A stretch of DNA of 64,000 nt from Bradyrhizobium sp. BTAi1 (lineage in GTDB: Bacteria; Pseudomonadota; Alphaproteobacteria; Rhizobiales; Xanthobacteraceae): the NCBI RefSeq assembly GCF_000015165.1, contig NC_009485.1, positions 7,707,501 through 7,771,500 on the forward strand. The letters run 5' to 3'. Position 1 is the stretch's first letter, and every line of letters begins with the position of its first letter. Below the pieces are notes generated by a model. That model searched no databases. It saw only the letters and a list, made by a program, of their open reading frames with translations, and was not told the origin of the DNA. Of this stretch, positions 8,468-20,407 are shown piece after piece. Made by a program: the position numbers and the translations under genes.

Positions 8468-8980
8468 TTATTGCTCCAGCACCATCTCGCCGTTGGCATA
8501 GGCAAAGCGCTTGAGCTTGGACAGGAAGGACAGGCCGAGCAGGTTCTCCGACAACGCCGTGTCGGGCAGCACCAATGCCTCCACATCGCGCACGGTGAGC
8601 TCGCCGAGCTCGACCATTGCGAGCCTCGCCCGCGCCGCCTTCACGGTGCCGTTCGCGGTGGTGACGTTGGCGGTGTAGTCGCCGCGCGCCGGGCGCAGGC
8701 CGAAGCGGGCGGCAGAACTCTCATTGAGAGCCACCATCGACGCGCCGGTATCGACCATGAAGCTGATTCGCTGGCCGTCGATGCGCCCGTCGGCCCGGAA
8801 ATGGCCGCGACGATCGGTCGGAATGCTCAGGCTGCGCTGGCCGGCAGCCGCCGATTCCAGCGAGGCGGCCCGCACCGCGGGCGTGGCTGATGCCGGCGCG
8901 GGCGTCAGGCGGTCGGCCAACTGCGCCATGAAGGTGCCGAGGCCGACAAGAACGGCGGCGAAGATCATTATGTTACGCAT
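8468..8980 (-). CDS. membrane-anchored retropepsin-like aspartic protease (TIGR02281 type)
   Basis: About 170 residues with an N-terminal membrane anchor (MRNIMIFAAVLVGLGTFMAQ) followed by a single retroviral-type aspartic protease domain. The active-site motif is FMVDTGASMVALNESSAARF (about residues 82-101). The downstream segment ending LLGLSFLSKLKRF matches the family's second conserved block. Bacterial members of this group (clan AA, TIGR02281) must dimerise to form an active site; their substrates are mostly unknown. I start at ATG 8980 because the anchor begins there; a frame 9 codons longer exists. It is convergent with nothing and is followed by the phosphohexomutase after about 150 bases. 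Confidence 0.88.
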   Translation of the reverse strand: MRNIMIFAAVLVGLGTFMAQLADRLTPAPASATPAVRAASLESAAAGQRSLSIPTDRRGHFRADGRIDGQRISFMVDTGASMVALNESSAARFGLRPARGDYTANVTTANGTVKAARARLAMVELGELTVRDVEALVLPDTALSENLLGLSFLSKLKRFAYANGEMVLEQ

Positions 8981-9127
8981 CACGCAACGCCCAACTTTAC
9001 CCCGCAACCAACTTGATCATCATAGCCGCTGGAGAGCGACGGCGACAGACCGGCTGCCCGTGCCATTTTGGCGAAAACGATGAGCGAAGCGTTAACATAG
9101 GCGATTTGGCGGTATAATTTGCATCGG

Positions 9128-11602
9128 CTAGGTGCCGCGCGGCTTCGCCCGCCGGGTCGGTTGCGCGGTCGCGGGATCGTCCGGCCAGGGATGGCGCGGA
9201 TAGCGGCCACGAAGGTCGGAACGCACGGCCGCGTAGGAGCCGCGCCAGAAGCCGGGCAGATCGCGTGTCACCTGCACCGGCCGTTGGGCGGGTGACAACA
9301 ACTCGAGCACCAGCGGAACGGCCCCCCTGGCGATCGACGGATGGATATTGAGGCCAAACAGCTCTTGCAACCGCACCGCAATGGTCGGCCCCTGCTCCGC
9401 CTCATAGTCGATGGCCAACATGGTGCCGGTCGGCGCCTCGAAATGGGTCGGCGCCTCCCGGTCGAGCCGCGCGCGCAGATCCCAGGGCAGCAGCGCCATC
9501 ACCGCATCGGAAACGTCACCGGGTGAAATGTCCTTGAGCGAAATCTTGTTCGCGAGCAGCGGCACCAGCCAGTCGTCGCGGCGCTCGATCAGGCCGGTGT
9601 CGGACAGATCCGGCCAGCTGTCGCCCTCCGCCTTGCGCAGGAACATCACCCGGTCCCGCCATTGTTTCGCAGCCTTGGACCAGGGCAGTCGGTCGAGGCC
9701 GGCCGCGCAGATCCCGTCCGCGAAAATGTGCGCGGTCTCCTCCGACGGCGTCAGCGCGACCGGCGCGTCGGCCAGGGTGATCGCGTGCAGCTTGCGCCGG
9801 CGCCGCGCGCGAAGCGTCATGGCGTCGCGATCAAAACTGACCTCGTCCTTCGCTTCGATGTGAGCCGCGAAATGACGCTCGATGTCCTCGATCGCGAGCG
9901 GCGCCGCGAGCAGGATGCGGCCGTTCGCCGCCGTTCCGGTCAGTTCGCCCACTGCGATATAGGGCACCCGCGCCAGTGACGACGTCTGCTCGACGGCGGC
10001 GCCGCGGCCATTCGCCAGCACGAAACTGCCATTGCCGCGGTTGCGCGCCACCCGATCCGGGAAGGCGAAAGCGAGCATCAGACCGGTCGTCAGCGCGCCG
10101 TCGTCTTGCGGCGAGGCAGAGGTCGCGACCTGCTGCGCCCAGCGCCGCGCCAGATCGCGCGCGCTCTGCGCCCGCGCCGAGCGGTCGCGGCGGAACTGGT
10201 CGAGCCTGACCTCCAGATCGACGCTGTCACCGCCCAGACCGCGCTCGGTCAGGATGGCCGCGATGTCCGCCGCCTGCGCCGCGGCGCCATGATCGGCGGC
10301 ATCGACGATCATGCGGGCGAGCCGCGGCGGCAGCGCCAGCGCTCGCAGCCGCCTGCCCTCATCCGTCAGCCTTCCATCGTCATCCAGCGCACCGAGCTCG
10401 TTCAGGAGATCACGGGCCTCCTTCCAGGCCGGCTGCGGCGGCGGATCGAGGAAGCTCAATGTGGCGGGATCGCTGACACCCCATTGCGCGAGATCGAGCA
10501 CCAGCGAGGACAGATCGGCGCTGAGTATTTCCGGCTGTGTATAAGCAGCCAGCGAGGCGGTCTGCGGCTCGTCCCAGAGCCGGTAGCAGACGCCGGGCTC
10601 GGTCCGTCCGGCACGGCCGCGGCGCTGATCGACCGCCGCGCGCGAGGCCCGCACCGTCTCAAGCCGCGTCAGGCCGATATCAGGCTCGTAGCGCGGCACG
10701 CGGGCAAGGCCGGAATCCACCACGATGCGCACGCCCTCGATGGTCAAGGACGTCTCGGCGATCGATGTCGCCAGCACCACCTTCCGGCCGCCTTTCGGCG
10801 CGGGCGAGATGGCGCGGTCCTGGACCGCAGCATCGAGCGCACCGAACAGCGGCACGATCTCGACGCTGGCATCGTGGACCCGCTCGGCGAGCATGGTCTG
10901 GGTGCGCCGGATCTCGGCCGCGCCCGGCAGGAACGCCAGCACCGAACCGGCATCCGCGCGCAGTGCGCTGGCAATCGTCTCAGCCATCTGGCGCTCGACC
11001 GGTGCATCCGGCTTGCGGCCGACATAGCGCGTCTCGACCGGAAAGGCGCGGCCCTCGCTCTCGACCACCGGCGCATCACCGAGCAGCCTGGCGACGCGGG
11101 CGCCGTCGAGCGTTGCCGACATCACCAGGATGCGCAGATCCTCACGCAGCCCCTGCTGCGCGTCACGGGCAAGCGCGAGGCCGAGATCGGCATCGAGCGA
11201 GCGCTCGTGGAATTCGTCGAACAGCACGGCGGCAATGCCGGTCAATTCGGGATCGTCGAGAATCTGCCGGGTGAAGATGCCTTCGGTGACCACTTCGATG
11301 CGGGTCGCGCGCGACACTTTGGAGCCGAACCGCACGCGATAGCCGACGGTGTCGCCGGCGCGCTCGCCGAGCGACTTCGCCATCCGCTCGGCGCTGGCGC
11401 GGGCCGCGATGCGGCGCGGCTCCAGCACGATGATCTTCCGATCCCCCACCCAGGGCGCATCGCGCAGCGCGAGCGGCACCCGCGTGGTCTTACCGGCGCC
11501 GGGCGGGGCGACCAGCACGGCCGTGTTGCTGCGTTCGAGCGTGCCGGACAATGCGTCCAGCACGGCGTCGATCGGCAGCGGTGTGTCAAAGCGCAGAGGC
11601 AA
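9128..11602 (-). CDS. hrpB: ATP-dependent helicase HrpB
   Basis: An 824-residue DEAH-box helicase of the HrpB family, matching the family's usual length of about 820. Motifs in order are Walker A APPGAGKTT (about 32-40), the DEFH box in VLFDEFHERSLDADLG, motif III MSATLDG, and the C-terminal helicase segment with TSIAETSLTIEGVRIVVDSG and QRRGRAGRTEPG. Helicase-associated (HA2) and HrpB-specific C-terminal regions follow. The cellular role of HrpB is poorly defined; RNA remodelling is assumed from the family. It appears monocistronic, with a palindromic repeat in the 130 bases upstream. Confidence 0.95.
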   Translation of the reverse strand: MPLRFDTPLPIDAVLDALSGTLERSNTAVLVAPPGAGKTTRVPLALRDAPWVGDRKIIVLEPRRIAARASAERMAKSLGERAGDTVGYRVRFGSKVSRATRIEVVTEGIFTRQILDDPELTGIAAVLFDEFHERSLDADLGLALARDAQQGLREDLRILVMSATLDGARVARLLGDAPVVESEGRAFPVETRYVGRKPDAPVERQMAETIASALRADAGSVLAFLPGAAEIRRTQTMLAERVHDASVEIVPLFGALDAAVQDRAISPAPKGGRKVVLATSIAETSLTIEGVRIVVDSGLARVPRYEPDIGLTRLETVRASRAAVDQRRGRAGRTEPGVCYRLWDEPQTASLAAYTQPEILSADLSSLVLDLAQWGVSDPATLSFLDPPPQPAWKEARDLLNELGALDDDGRLTDEGRRLRALALPPRLARMIVDAADHGAAAQAADIAAILTERGLGGDSVDLEVRLDQFRRDRSARAQSARDLARRWAQQVATSASPQDDGALTTGLMLAFAFPDRVARNRGNGSFVLANGRGAAVEQTSSLARVPYIAVGELTGTAANGRILLAAPLAIEDIERHFAAHIEAKDEVSFDRDAMTLRARRRRKLHAITLADAPVALTPSEETAHIFADGICAAGLDRLPWSKAAKQWRDRVMFLRKAEGDSWPDLSDTGLIERRDDWLVPLLANKISLKDISPGDVSDAVMALLPWDLRARLDREAPTHFEAPTGTMLAIDYEAEQGPTIAVRLQELFGLNIHPSIARGAVPLVLELLSPAQRPVQVTRDLPGFWRGSYAAVRSDLRGRYPRHPWPDDPATAQPTRRAKPRGT

Positions 11603-11619
11603 TCGCTGAACCCGTCATT

Positions 11620-11715
11620 GCCCGCGGGCGGCGGACAATCCAGTAAACGCCGATCTCGCGGACCACGACGATCGGGCATCCTGGATACCCCGCCTGCGCG
11701 GGGTATGACAACGCC
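11620..11715. repeat. dispersed palindromic repeat, copy 1
   Basis: A gene-free stretch between hrpB and the UDP-glucose dehydrogenase gene. It contains GGACAATCCAGTA at its left side and, at 11686-11705, a perfect 8-bp hairpin (TACCCCGC-ctgc-GCGGGGTA) followed by TGACAAC. The same order of blocks occurs at 28640-28735, so this is a dispersed element and not a gene-specific terminator. The hairpin could still act as a weak transcription stop. There is no T-run. Confidence 0.7.
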
Positions 11716-11732
11716 CTGTCACACACGCCGCA

Positions 11733-13052
11733 TCACGCCCCCTTGGCCGAGGGCCTGCCGACGCTCTCATAGATGAAGCCGTGCGCCGCCATCTCGTCGG
11801 GGCGATAGACGTTGCGCAGGTCGACCACGACGGGATGGGCCATCACCTCCTTGAGGCGATCAAGATCCATGGCGCGGTACTGCACCCATTCGGTGACCAG
11901 CACGATCGCATCGGCCCCTGTCGCGCAATCATAGGGGTCGTCGTAATAGGCAATCTCCGGCAGCTCCTTTTTGGCCTGCTCGATGCCGACCGGATCATGC
12001 GCGCGCACCTTGGCGCCCATGTCGAGCAGCCCGGTGACCAGCGGGATCGACGGCGCCTCGCGCATGTCGTCGGTCTCGGGCTTGAAGGTGAGACCCAGCA
12101 CCGCGATCGTCTTGCCACGCAGATTGCCGCCGACGGCGTGCGCCACCTTGCGGGCCATCGCTCGCTTGCGGTTGTCGTTGACGGCGAGCACCGACTCGAC
12201 GATGCGCAGCTGGGTGTCATTGTCCTGCGCGATCTTGATCAACGCGCGCGTGTCCTTCGGGAAACACGAGCCGCCGAAGCCCGGACCGGCATGCAGGAAC
12301 TTCGCGCCGATGCGGTTGTCGAGACCGATGCCGCGCGCCACCTCTTGCACGTCGGCGCCGACCTTCTCGGCGAGATCGGCAACCTCGTTGATGAAGGTGA
12401 TCTTGGTCGCGAGAAACGCGTTGGCGGCGTATTTGATCAGTTCGGCGGTGCGCCGGGCCGTGTACATGATCGGCGCCTGGTTCAGCGACAACGGACGATA
12501 GATGTCGCCGAGCACCTTGCGGCCGCGCTCGTCGGCAGTGCCGACCACGATGCGATCGGGCCATTTGAAATCGCGGATCGCAGCGCCCTCGCGCAGGAAC
12601 TCCGGATTGGAGGCGACCACGACATCGGCCGACGGATTGGTCTCGCGGATGATGCGCTCCACCTCGTCACCGGTGCCGACAGGCACCGTCGATTTGGTCA
12701 CGACCACGGTGAAGCCGGTCAGGCAGGCCGCGATCTCGCGCGCGGCAGCATAGACGTAAGTAAGATCGGCATGGCCGTCGCCGCGCCGTGACGGCGTGCC
12801 GACCGCGATGAAGACCGCATCCGCGTCGGCGACGGGCTGCTTGAGATCGGTGGTGAAATCGAGCCGCTTGGCCTTCACATTCGCTGCGACCAGCGCATCC
12901 AGGCCGGGCTCGAAGATCGGGATTTCTCCACGATGCAACGCGGCGATCTTGCTTTCATCCTTGTCCACGCAGGTGACCTGGTGGCCGAAATCGGCGAAGC
13001 AGGCACCGGACACCAGCCCCACATAACCCGTGCCGATCATCGCAATTCGCAT
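11733..13052 (-). CDS. UDP-glucose 6-dehydrogenase
   Basis: A 439-residue enzyme that oxidises UDP-glucose to UDP-glucuronate in two NAD-dependent steps, supplying uronic acid for capsule, exopolysaccharide or lipopolysaccharide. The N-terminal Rossmann motif is MIGTGYVGLVSGACFADFGH. The central domain carries NAFLATKITFINEVADLAE, and the catalytic cysteine lies in GPGFGGSCFPKDTRAL (about residues 251-266). The UDP-binding C-terminal domain includes AVLGLTFKPETDDMREAPS. Length and motifs are complete. A palindromic repeat lies downstream of its stop. No glycosyltransferase cluster is adjacent. Confidence 0.96.
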   Translation of the reverse strand: MRIAMIGTGYVGLVSGACFADFGHQVTCVDKDESKIAALHRGEIPIFEPGLDALVAANVKAKRLDFTTDLKQPVADADAVFIAVGTPSRRGDGHADLTYVYAAAREIAACLTGFTVVVTKSTVPVGTGDEVERIIRETNPSADVVVASNPEFLREGAAIRDFKWPDRIVVGTADERGRKVLGDIYRPLSLNQAPIMYTARRTAELIKYAANAFLATKITFINEVADLAEKVGADVQEVARGIGLDNRIGAKFLHAGPGFGGSCFPKDTRALIKIAQDNDTQLRIVESVLAVNDNRKRAMARKVAHAVGGNLRGKTIAVLGLTFKPETDDMREAPSIPLVTGLLDMGAKVRAHDPVGIEQAKKELPEIAYYDDPYDCATGADAIVLVTEWVQYRAMDLDRLKEVMAHPVVVDLRNVYRPDEMAAHGFIYESVGRPSAKGA

Positions 13053-13204
13053 GAAAACCCATCCTTCATGGTTAATGCACCCGCCTCTTAGACCAATTGC
13101 GGGTCAAGGGGAATTTAGAAAACGGCATGACGTTTGGATGACAGGCAGGGAGTATTAACAGCTCTGCCCGACAATGCGGCAGCTCCGCGCCACAGGGGGA
13201 CCGC

Positions 13205-14257
13205 ATGACCGCAAATGGCACGCCGCAGACGGTTGGAACCGTGGCGCGCATCGACTGGGTCGACTACGCCAAAGGCATCTGCATCATCATGGTCGTGATG
13301 ATGCATTCGGTGCTCGGGGTCGAACTCGCCGCGGGCGAAACCGGCTTCATGCACGCCGTCGTCGCCTTCGCCAAGCCGTTCCGGATGCCGGATTTCTTCC
13401 TGATTTCGGGCCTTTTCTTGCCGCTGGTGATCGACCGCGACTGGCGCACCTATCTGGACCGTAAGGTCGTCCACTTCGCCTATTTCTACGCTCTGTGGGT
13501 CACCATCCAATTCGGCTTCAAGGCCCCGGCGTTCGCGGCCACAGGCGGCTGGCCGCATGCCGGCTATCTCTATCTCGAATCCTTCATCGAGCCGTTCGGC
13601 ACGCTGTGGTTCATCTATCTGCTGCCGATCTTCTTCGTCGTCATCAAGCTGACACGCAAGGTGCCGGCGCCGGTGATCTGGGGCATCGCGGCCGGTCTCG
13701 AAATGACGCATATCGCGACGGGCTGGACCGTGATCGACGAGTTCTGCGCCCGCTTCGTCTACATCTACTCGGGTTATTTGTTTGCGCGTTACATCTTCGC
13801 GCTGTCGGAGCGGGCGCGGTCCCAGCCCCTGATCGCCATCGCCGGACTGCTCGCCTGGGCGGTGATCAACCAGGGCCTGGTCAGCCTCGGCGTCAGCGAG
13901 TGGCCGGTGATCTCGTTGCTGCTCGGCTATGCCGGTGCGGTCGCCATCATCATCGCGGGCACGCTGCTCGCCCGCGCGCAGCTGCTCAACGCGCTGCGGT
14001 TCTGCGGCGAACATTCCATCGTGATCTATCTCGCCTTCTTCCTGCCGATGGCGGCCACGCGCACGGTTCTGCTGAAAACGGGCGTCATTGCTGACATCGG
14101 CACGATCTCCCTGCTCGTCACCATCGCTGGCGTGCTCGGCGCGCTCGCGATCTGGCGACTCGCCCTGAGCTTCGGCGCCCGCTTCCTGTTCGAGCGCCCG
14201 ATCGCGTTCTGGATCGCCCCGCCGAAGCCGCGCGCTGCCCTGCAGCCGGCGGAGTAG
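13205..14257 (+). CDS. acyltransferase-3 family membrane protein
   Basis: A 350-residue polytopic membrane protein with about ten hydrophobic segments. The family's opening signature is present: RIDWVDYAKGICIIMVVMMH (about residues 17-36), which includes the early conserved His, then RMPDFFLISGLFLPLV (about 60-75). Acyltransferase-3 proteins transfer acyl groups to sugars, lipids or glucans at the inner membrane; OpgC-like succinylation of periplasmic glucans is one option. The ATG at 13205 fits, with a purine-rich ACAGGGGGACC just upstream. It is divergent from the UDP-glucose dehydrogenase gene, so a role in surface glycan modification is plausible but inferred. Confidence 0.85.
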   Translation: MTANGTPQTVGTVARIDWVDYAKGICIIMVVMMHSVLGVELAAGETGFMHAVVAFAKPFRMPDFFLISGLFLPLVIDRDWRTYLDRKVVHFAYFYALWVTIQFGFKAPAFAATGGWPHAGYLYLESFIEPFGTLWFIYLLPIFFVVIKLTRKVPAPVIWGIAAGLEMTHIATGWTVIDEFCARFVYIYSGYLFARYIFALSERARSQPLIAIAGLLAWAVINQGLVSLGVSEWPVISLLLGYAGAVAIIIAGTLLARAQLLNALRFCGEHSIVIYLAFFLPMAATRTVLLKTGVIADIGTISLLVTIAGVLGALAIWRLALSFGARFLFERPIAFWIAPPKPRAALQPAE

Positions 14258-14265
14258 CGTCGCCA

Positions 14266-15234
14266 TCACGGCACCAGATAGAGCGCGCCACGACTGCGGC
14301 CGCTTTCGAGATCGAGATGGGCCTGGACGGCCTGCGCAAGCGGATAGGGTGTGCCGTCGCCGCCGAGTTCACCATTGGCCAATGCGGCGAGAACGATCTC
14401 GGCGTCCCTGCGATAGTCAGCGACATCGTTAACATGGGCCATCACGCTCGGACGCGCCAGAGACAGGCTGCGCCGCGGCCCCAGTTCCTCGACGGCAATA
14501 TCTGGGATCGGACCGGCAGACTGGCCGATGCTGGCAACCATCCCGAACGGCCTGACGCAGGCGAGTGTCCGCGCCAGGGTTCTGCCGCCGACACCATCAT
14601 AGGCCACGTCGACGCCGCGTCCGGCGGTCCATCGCCTGACGGCATCGACAAAATCCGCGTCCCGCCCGACGATCAGATGGTGGGCACCAGCGGCGCGCGC
14701 GAGATCCGCCTTGGCCTCCGAGCTCACCGTACCGATGATGGTCGCGCCGCGCAGCCGCGCCAACCGTGTCAGCACCTGGCCGAGCCCACCGGCAGCACTA
14801 TGCACCAAGAGGGTCGTTCCGGGTCCGACGACATAGGTTCGACCGAGCAGCATCGCGGCGGTGATACCCTTCAGCAAGGTCGAAGCCGCGCGCGCGTCCG
14901 AAACGGAGTCGGGCAGCGGCATTGCGCGCCAGGCCGGGAGATTTCGCTCTGAAGCATAGGCGCCGGCCGGCCCGCCGGCATAGGCAACCCGGTCGCCGAC
15001 GGACAGGCCGGTCACGTCCGAGCCCTTCGCCGTCACGATTCCCGCGGCTTCGACGCCGGGAACCCGATCCGGAAGCGGATAGAGACCGCTGCGCTGATAG
15101 ATGTCGATGAAGTTCACGCCGATCGCGGTTTGGCGCAGACGGATTTCATCCGGCCTCGGCTCCGGCAGCTCGACGGTTTCCAGCAGCAGATTTTCTGCGC
15201 CACCCGGCGCCTTCGCATGAACGACAACGGCCAT
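14266..15234 (-). CDS. NADPH:quinone oxidoreductase (zinc-independent MDR family)
   Basis: About 322 residues from MAVVVHAKAPGGAEN (15234). It belongs to the medium-chain dehydrogenase/reductase superfamily, quinone oxidoreductase type. Landmarks are the N-terminal GroES-like domain with IGVNFIDIYQRSGLYPLP and the nucleotide-binding motif HSAAGGLGQVLTRLARLRGA. The VAYDGVGG segment of crotonase-type QORs follows. No catalytic zinc ligands are seen, as expected for this branch, which reduces quinones using NADPH. It is transcribed divergently from a LysR gene across a 98-base gap, so it is the likely target of that regulator. Confidence 0.92.
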   Translation of the reverse strand: MAVVVHAKAPGGAENLLLETVELPEPRPDEIRLRQTAIGVNFIDIYQRSGLYPLPDRVPGVEAAGIVTAKGSDVTGLSVGDRVAYAGGPAGAYASERNLPAWRAMPLPDSVSDARAASTLLKGITAAMLLGRTYVVGPGTTLLVHSAAGGLGQVLTRLARLRGATIIGTVSSEAKADLARAAGAHHLIVGRDADFVDAVRRWTAGRGVDVAYDGVGGRTLARTLACVRPFGMVASIGQSAGPIPDIAVEELGPRRSLSLARPSVMAHVNDVADYRRDAEIVLAALANGELGGDGTPYPLAQAVQAHLDLESGRSRGALYLVP

Positions 15235-15332
15235 ATCCGCCTCCTTGATCTTGCCTGCATCGAAACATTGTGGTCTGCATTTTCGATCTGCGGAATTGCC
15301 CATCCTGTCTCGTCCATTGTGAATATTCGCAC

Positions 15333-16187
15333 ATGCAGATCGACTGGACCGACCTCCATCATTTCGTGACGCTTGCCCGCGAGGGCACGCTGTCTGCAGC
15401 CGCACGCGCCCTCGGCGTCGATCATGTCACGGTCGCGCGCCGCGTCGCGGCGCTGGAGCGCACCACGAAGATCAAGCTGGTCGACAGGCGCGCGCGGACC
15501 TACACGCTGACCGAGGATGGCCGTCGCCTTGCCGCGGCCGCCAGTCCAATGGAACACGCCGCCTTCGCGATCGAACGGGCCGTGGTGGCATCGCGTCCGG
15601 GACTGACGGGCGAGGTCTCGATCAGCGCGCCACCGACGCTTGCCAACAGGATCATCGCGCCGCGGCTGGTCGAGTTGCGCCGTCAGCATCCGGCCATCGC
15701 CATCAAGCTGATCGGGGAGAAGCGCATCGCATCGCTCAACCGCCGGGAAGCCGACATTGCCCTGCGGCTGTCGCGTCCCGACGAGCCCGGCCTGATCGCA
15801 CGCAAGGTCGGCCGCTTCGGTTTCAGCCTCTATGGCGCGCCTCACTATCTCAAGGAGACGCCGCAGCACGCGCTCGGCTTCATCGCCTACGATGCCAGCA
15901 TGGACTCGGCGCCCCAGCAGCAATGGTTGAAGGCGATCGCTGGCCGGCGCGAGATCGTGCTCCAGACCGGTGATCTCGAGAGCCAGGCCGCAGCGGCGCG
16001 GGCGGGCCTGGGCATAGCCGCCCTGCCGCATTTTGTCGGCGACAACGATCCTGGCCTGATCCGCTATGACGAACGCCAGGGGGGCGTCGGCCGCGACATC
16101 TGGCTCGTCGTTCATCGCGACCTCAGGCACTCGCCGCTCATTCGGGCCGTCATGGACTTCCTGGTCCGCTGCGCTGGGCCCAACTGA
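15333..16187 (+). CDS. LysR-family transcriptional regulator
   Basis: A 284-residue LysR-type regulator starting MQIDWTDLHHFVTLAREG (15333). The winged helix-turn-helix covers about residues 5-62 (TLSAAARALGVDHVTVARRV). The remainder is a periplasmic-binding-like effector domain with RLSRPDEPGLIARKVG, as in the subgroup that controls single divergent oxidoreductases. The gap to the divergent quinone oxidoreductase gene holds GAATATTCGCACATGCAG near its own start and probably contains the shared operator. Inducer unknown; a quinone or electrophile is the natural guess from context. Confidence 0.92.
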   Translation: MQIDWTDLHHFVTLAREGTLSAAARALGVDHVTVARRVAALERTTKIKLVDRRARTYTLTEDGRRLAAAASPMEHAAFAIERAVVASRPGLTGEVSISAPPTLANRIIAPRLVELRRQHPAIAIKLIGEKRIASLNRREADIALRLSRPDEPGLIARKVGRFGFSLYGAPHYLKETPQHALGFIAYDASMDSAPQQQWLKAIAGRREIVLQTGDLESQAAAARAGLGIAALPHFVGDNDPGLIRYDERQGGVGRDIWLVVHRDLRHSPLIRAVMDFLVRCAGPN

Positions 16188-16259
16188 GGGTCGGAAAAAT
16201 CCGGTGCGCTCGGCGTCGGCGTGGCTGTCAATATGAGCGAAAATCCCTACATTGCGCAC

Positions 16260-19295
<3,036 letters not shown>

Positions 19296-19319
19296 TCCGC
19301 ATGCGTTGATCTTTCTTCC

Positions 19320-19397
19320 GTCATTGCGATCGCAGCGAAACACTCCTGAATCGTTCCGCAGCCACAGCCTGGATCGCTCCGCTGCGCTCGCAATGAC
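19320..19397. repeat. dispersed inverted repeat (CATTGCGA...TCGCAATG type)
   Basis: The sequence opens with GTCATTGCGATCGCAGCGAA and closes with GCTGCGCTCGCAATGAC, so the outer arms are inverted copies with one mismatch. The inside has imperfectly paired CCTGAATCG and CCTGGATCG blocks. I recognise this layout as a common intergenic palindrome of Bradyrhizobium genomes. It lies 24 bases after the polA stop and could form a long hairpin in the transcript. No coding potential. Confidence 0.75.
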
Positions 19398-19429
19398 GGC
19401 TGAGCGCACGCTCATACGAGGTATCGCCC

Positions 19430-19625
19430 TTGCCACCAGCCCAGAGCAGGCAGCCCCCCTCCCCTGGAGGGGGAGGGTCGGTCGCACGCGAAGCGGGCGA
19501 GCGGGGTGGGGTGATGTCTCCGCACACGCTGGTCTGCGTGGACAGATCACCCCACCCGCCTCCCATTCGCTGCGCTCATGACAGGCGCCCCTCTCCGTCC
19601 AGGGGACGGGTGGGCAGGGAGTTCC
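19430..19625. repeat. dispersed repeat with two nested palindromes
   Basis: Two inverted structures follow each other. CCCTCCCC-tgga-GGGGAGGG lies at about 19457-19478. A longer one at 19503-19557 has GGGTGGGGTGAT on the left arm and ATCACCCCACCC on the right. The flanking block CTCCGTCCAGGGGACGGGTG (19591-19610) resembles a further arm. Short open frames on both strands here are by-products of the high GC content. The layout matches a class of intergenic repeats found in many copies in rhizobial genomes. Confidence 0.6.
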
Positions 19626-20407
19626 TTGGAGCGCCTCGTGCACAATCAGCTACTCCTCACGATCAGCCGACCGGTGAGCGGACATGCCCCCGCCTTCTCG
19701 CGGCGTGATCCGCCCGAGTGTTGTGTGGCTCCCGCCCTCGAGAATTCGATGAGGGCGCAGGGAAGGCCAGGCCTCGGCTGAGGCCTGCGGCCCGCCTGCG
19801 GAAAAAAATGCAGGCGGCAGGTACCACAGGTTCAGCCGGACAGACCCGGCCCTCCCTGCGCGACGGCTTTAACGGCTGCTTCGCGTTCTCCCTGGTGCGC
19901 CGGGCTTGCTGGCCACCATCCCCACGCGAAGCAAGCGCTCCGCCGTGAGTTGATATCAGCATCGGGATATCAGGACCGCGCGACTTGACCGTGCATGCTC
20001 CGCTGTTCGTCCGCATGGCCGAACCATGCTGCAGCGGAACATGCCCATCGCATCCCACTGCCGACGATCCGTGACGTTCGCGAAGCGCCCCTCATGTGGC
20101 GGCGGGATGCGCGGGAATCTCCGCTTGATTTGCCCGACAAAGCAACGTGCCCAGCCTGCGACAAAGTAGCTCGACGGGCAGTTTGCGCATGAGACACATG
20201 CAGACCGCGGCGACGCGGGCTCATCGCCTACGCCATCTTCGCTACTTGCGATGGCTTTACCCTTCGTTGAGCATGATGGCCATTGACGCGCACGGCGCAG
20301 CCGTTGGTAACGCCGCTTGCAGCGGAGATGGGCAAGATCGCTGGATGGACAGGCGAGCGATCGCGTGACGCCTTCCATCGCTTGATGCACACATTACGCC
20401 GACCACC
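19626..20407. other. gene-free stretch with repeat remnants
   Basis: No credible gene was found between the repeats after polA and the GT87-like gene. The segment around 19728-19960 (GAATTCGATGAGGGCGCAGG, later GGTTCAGCCGGACAGACCCG) and the block at 20100-20180 containing TTGATTTGCCCGAC look like degraded pieces of repeats shared between Bradyrhizobium chromosomes. The last 100 bases (AT-richer, around 20370-20400) may hold the promoter of the next gene. Conserved small RNAs cannot be excluded. Confidence 0.4.

Noticed and set aside
19321..19581. Several 75-90-codon frames on both strands after polA
   Set aside because: They lie inside inverted-repeat elements and share no protein features.
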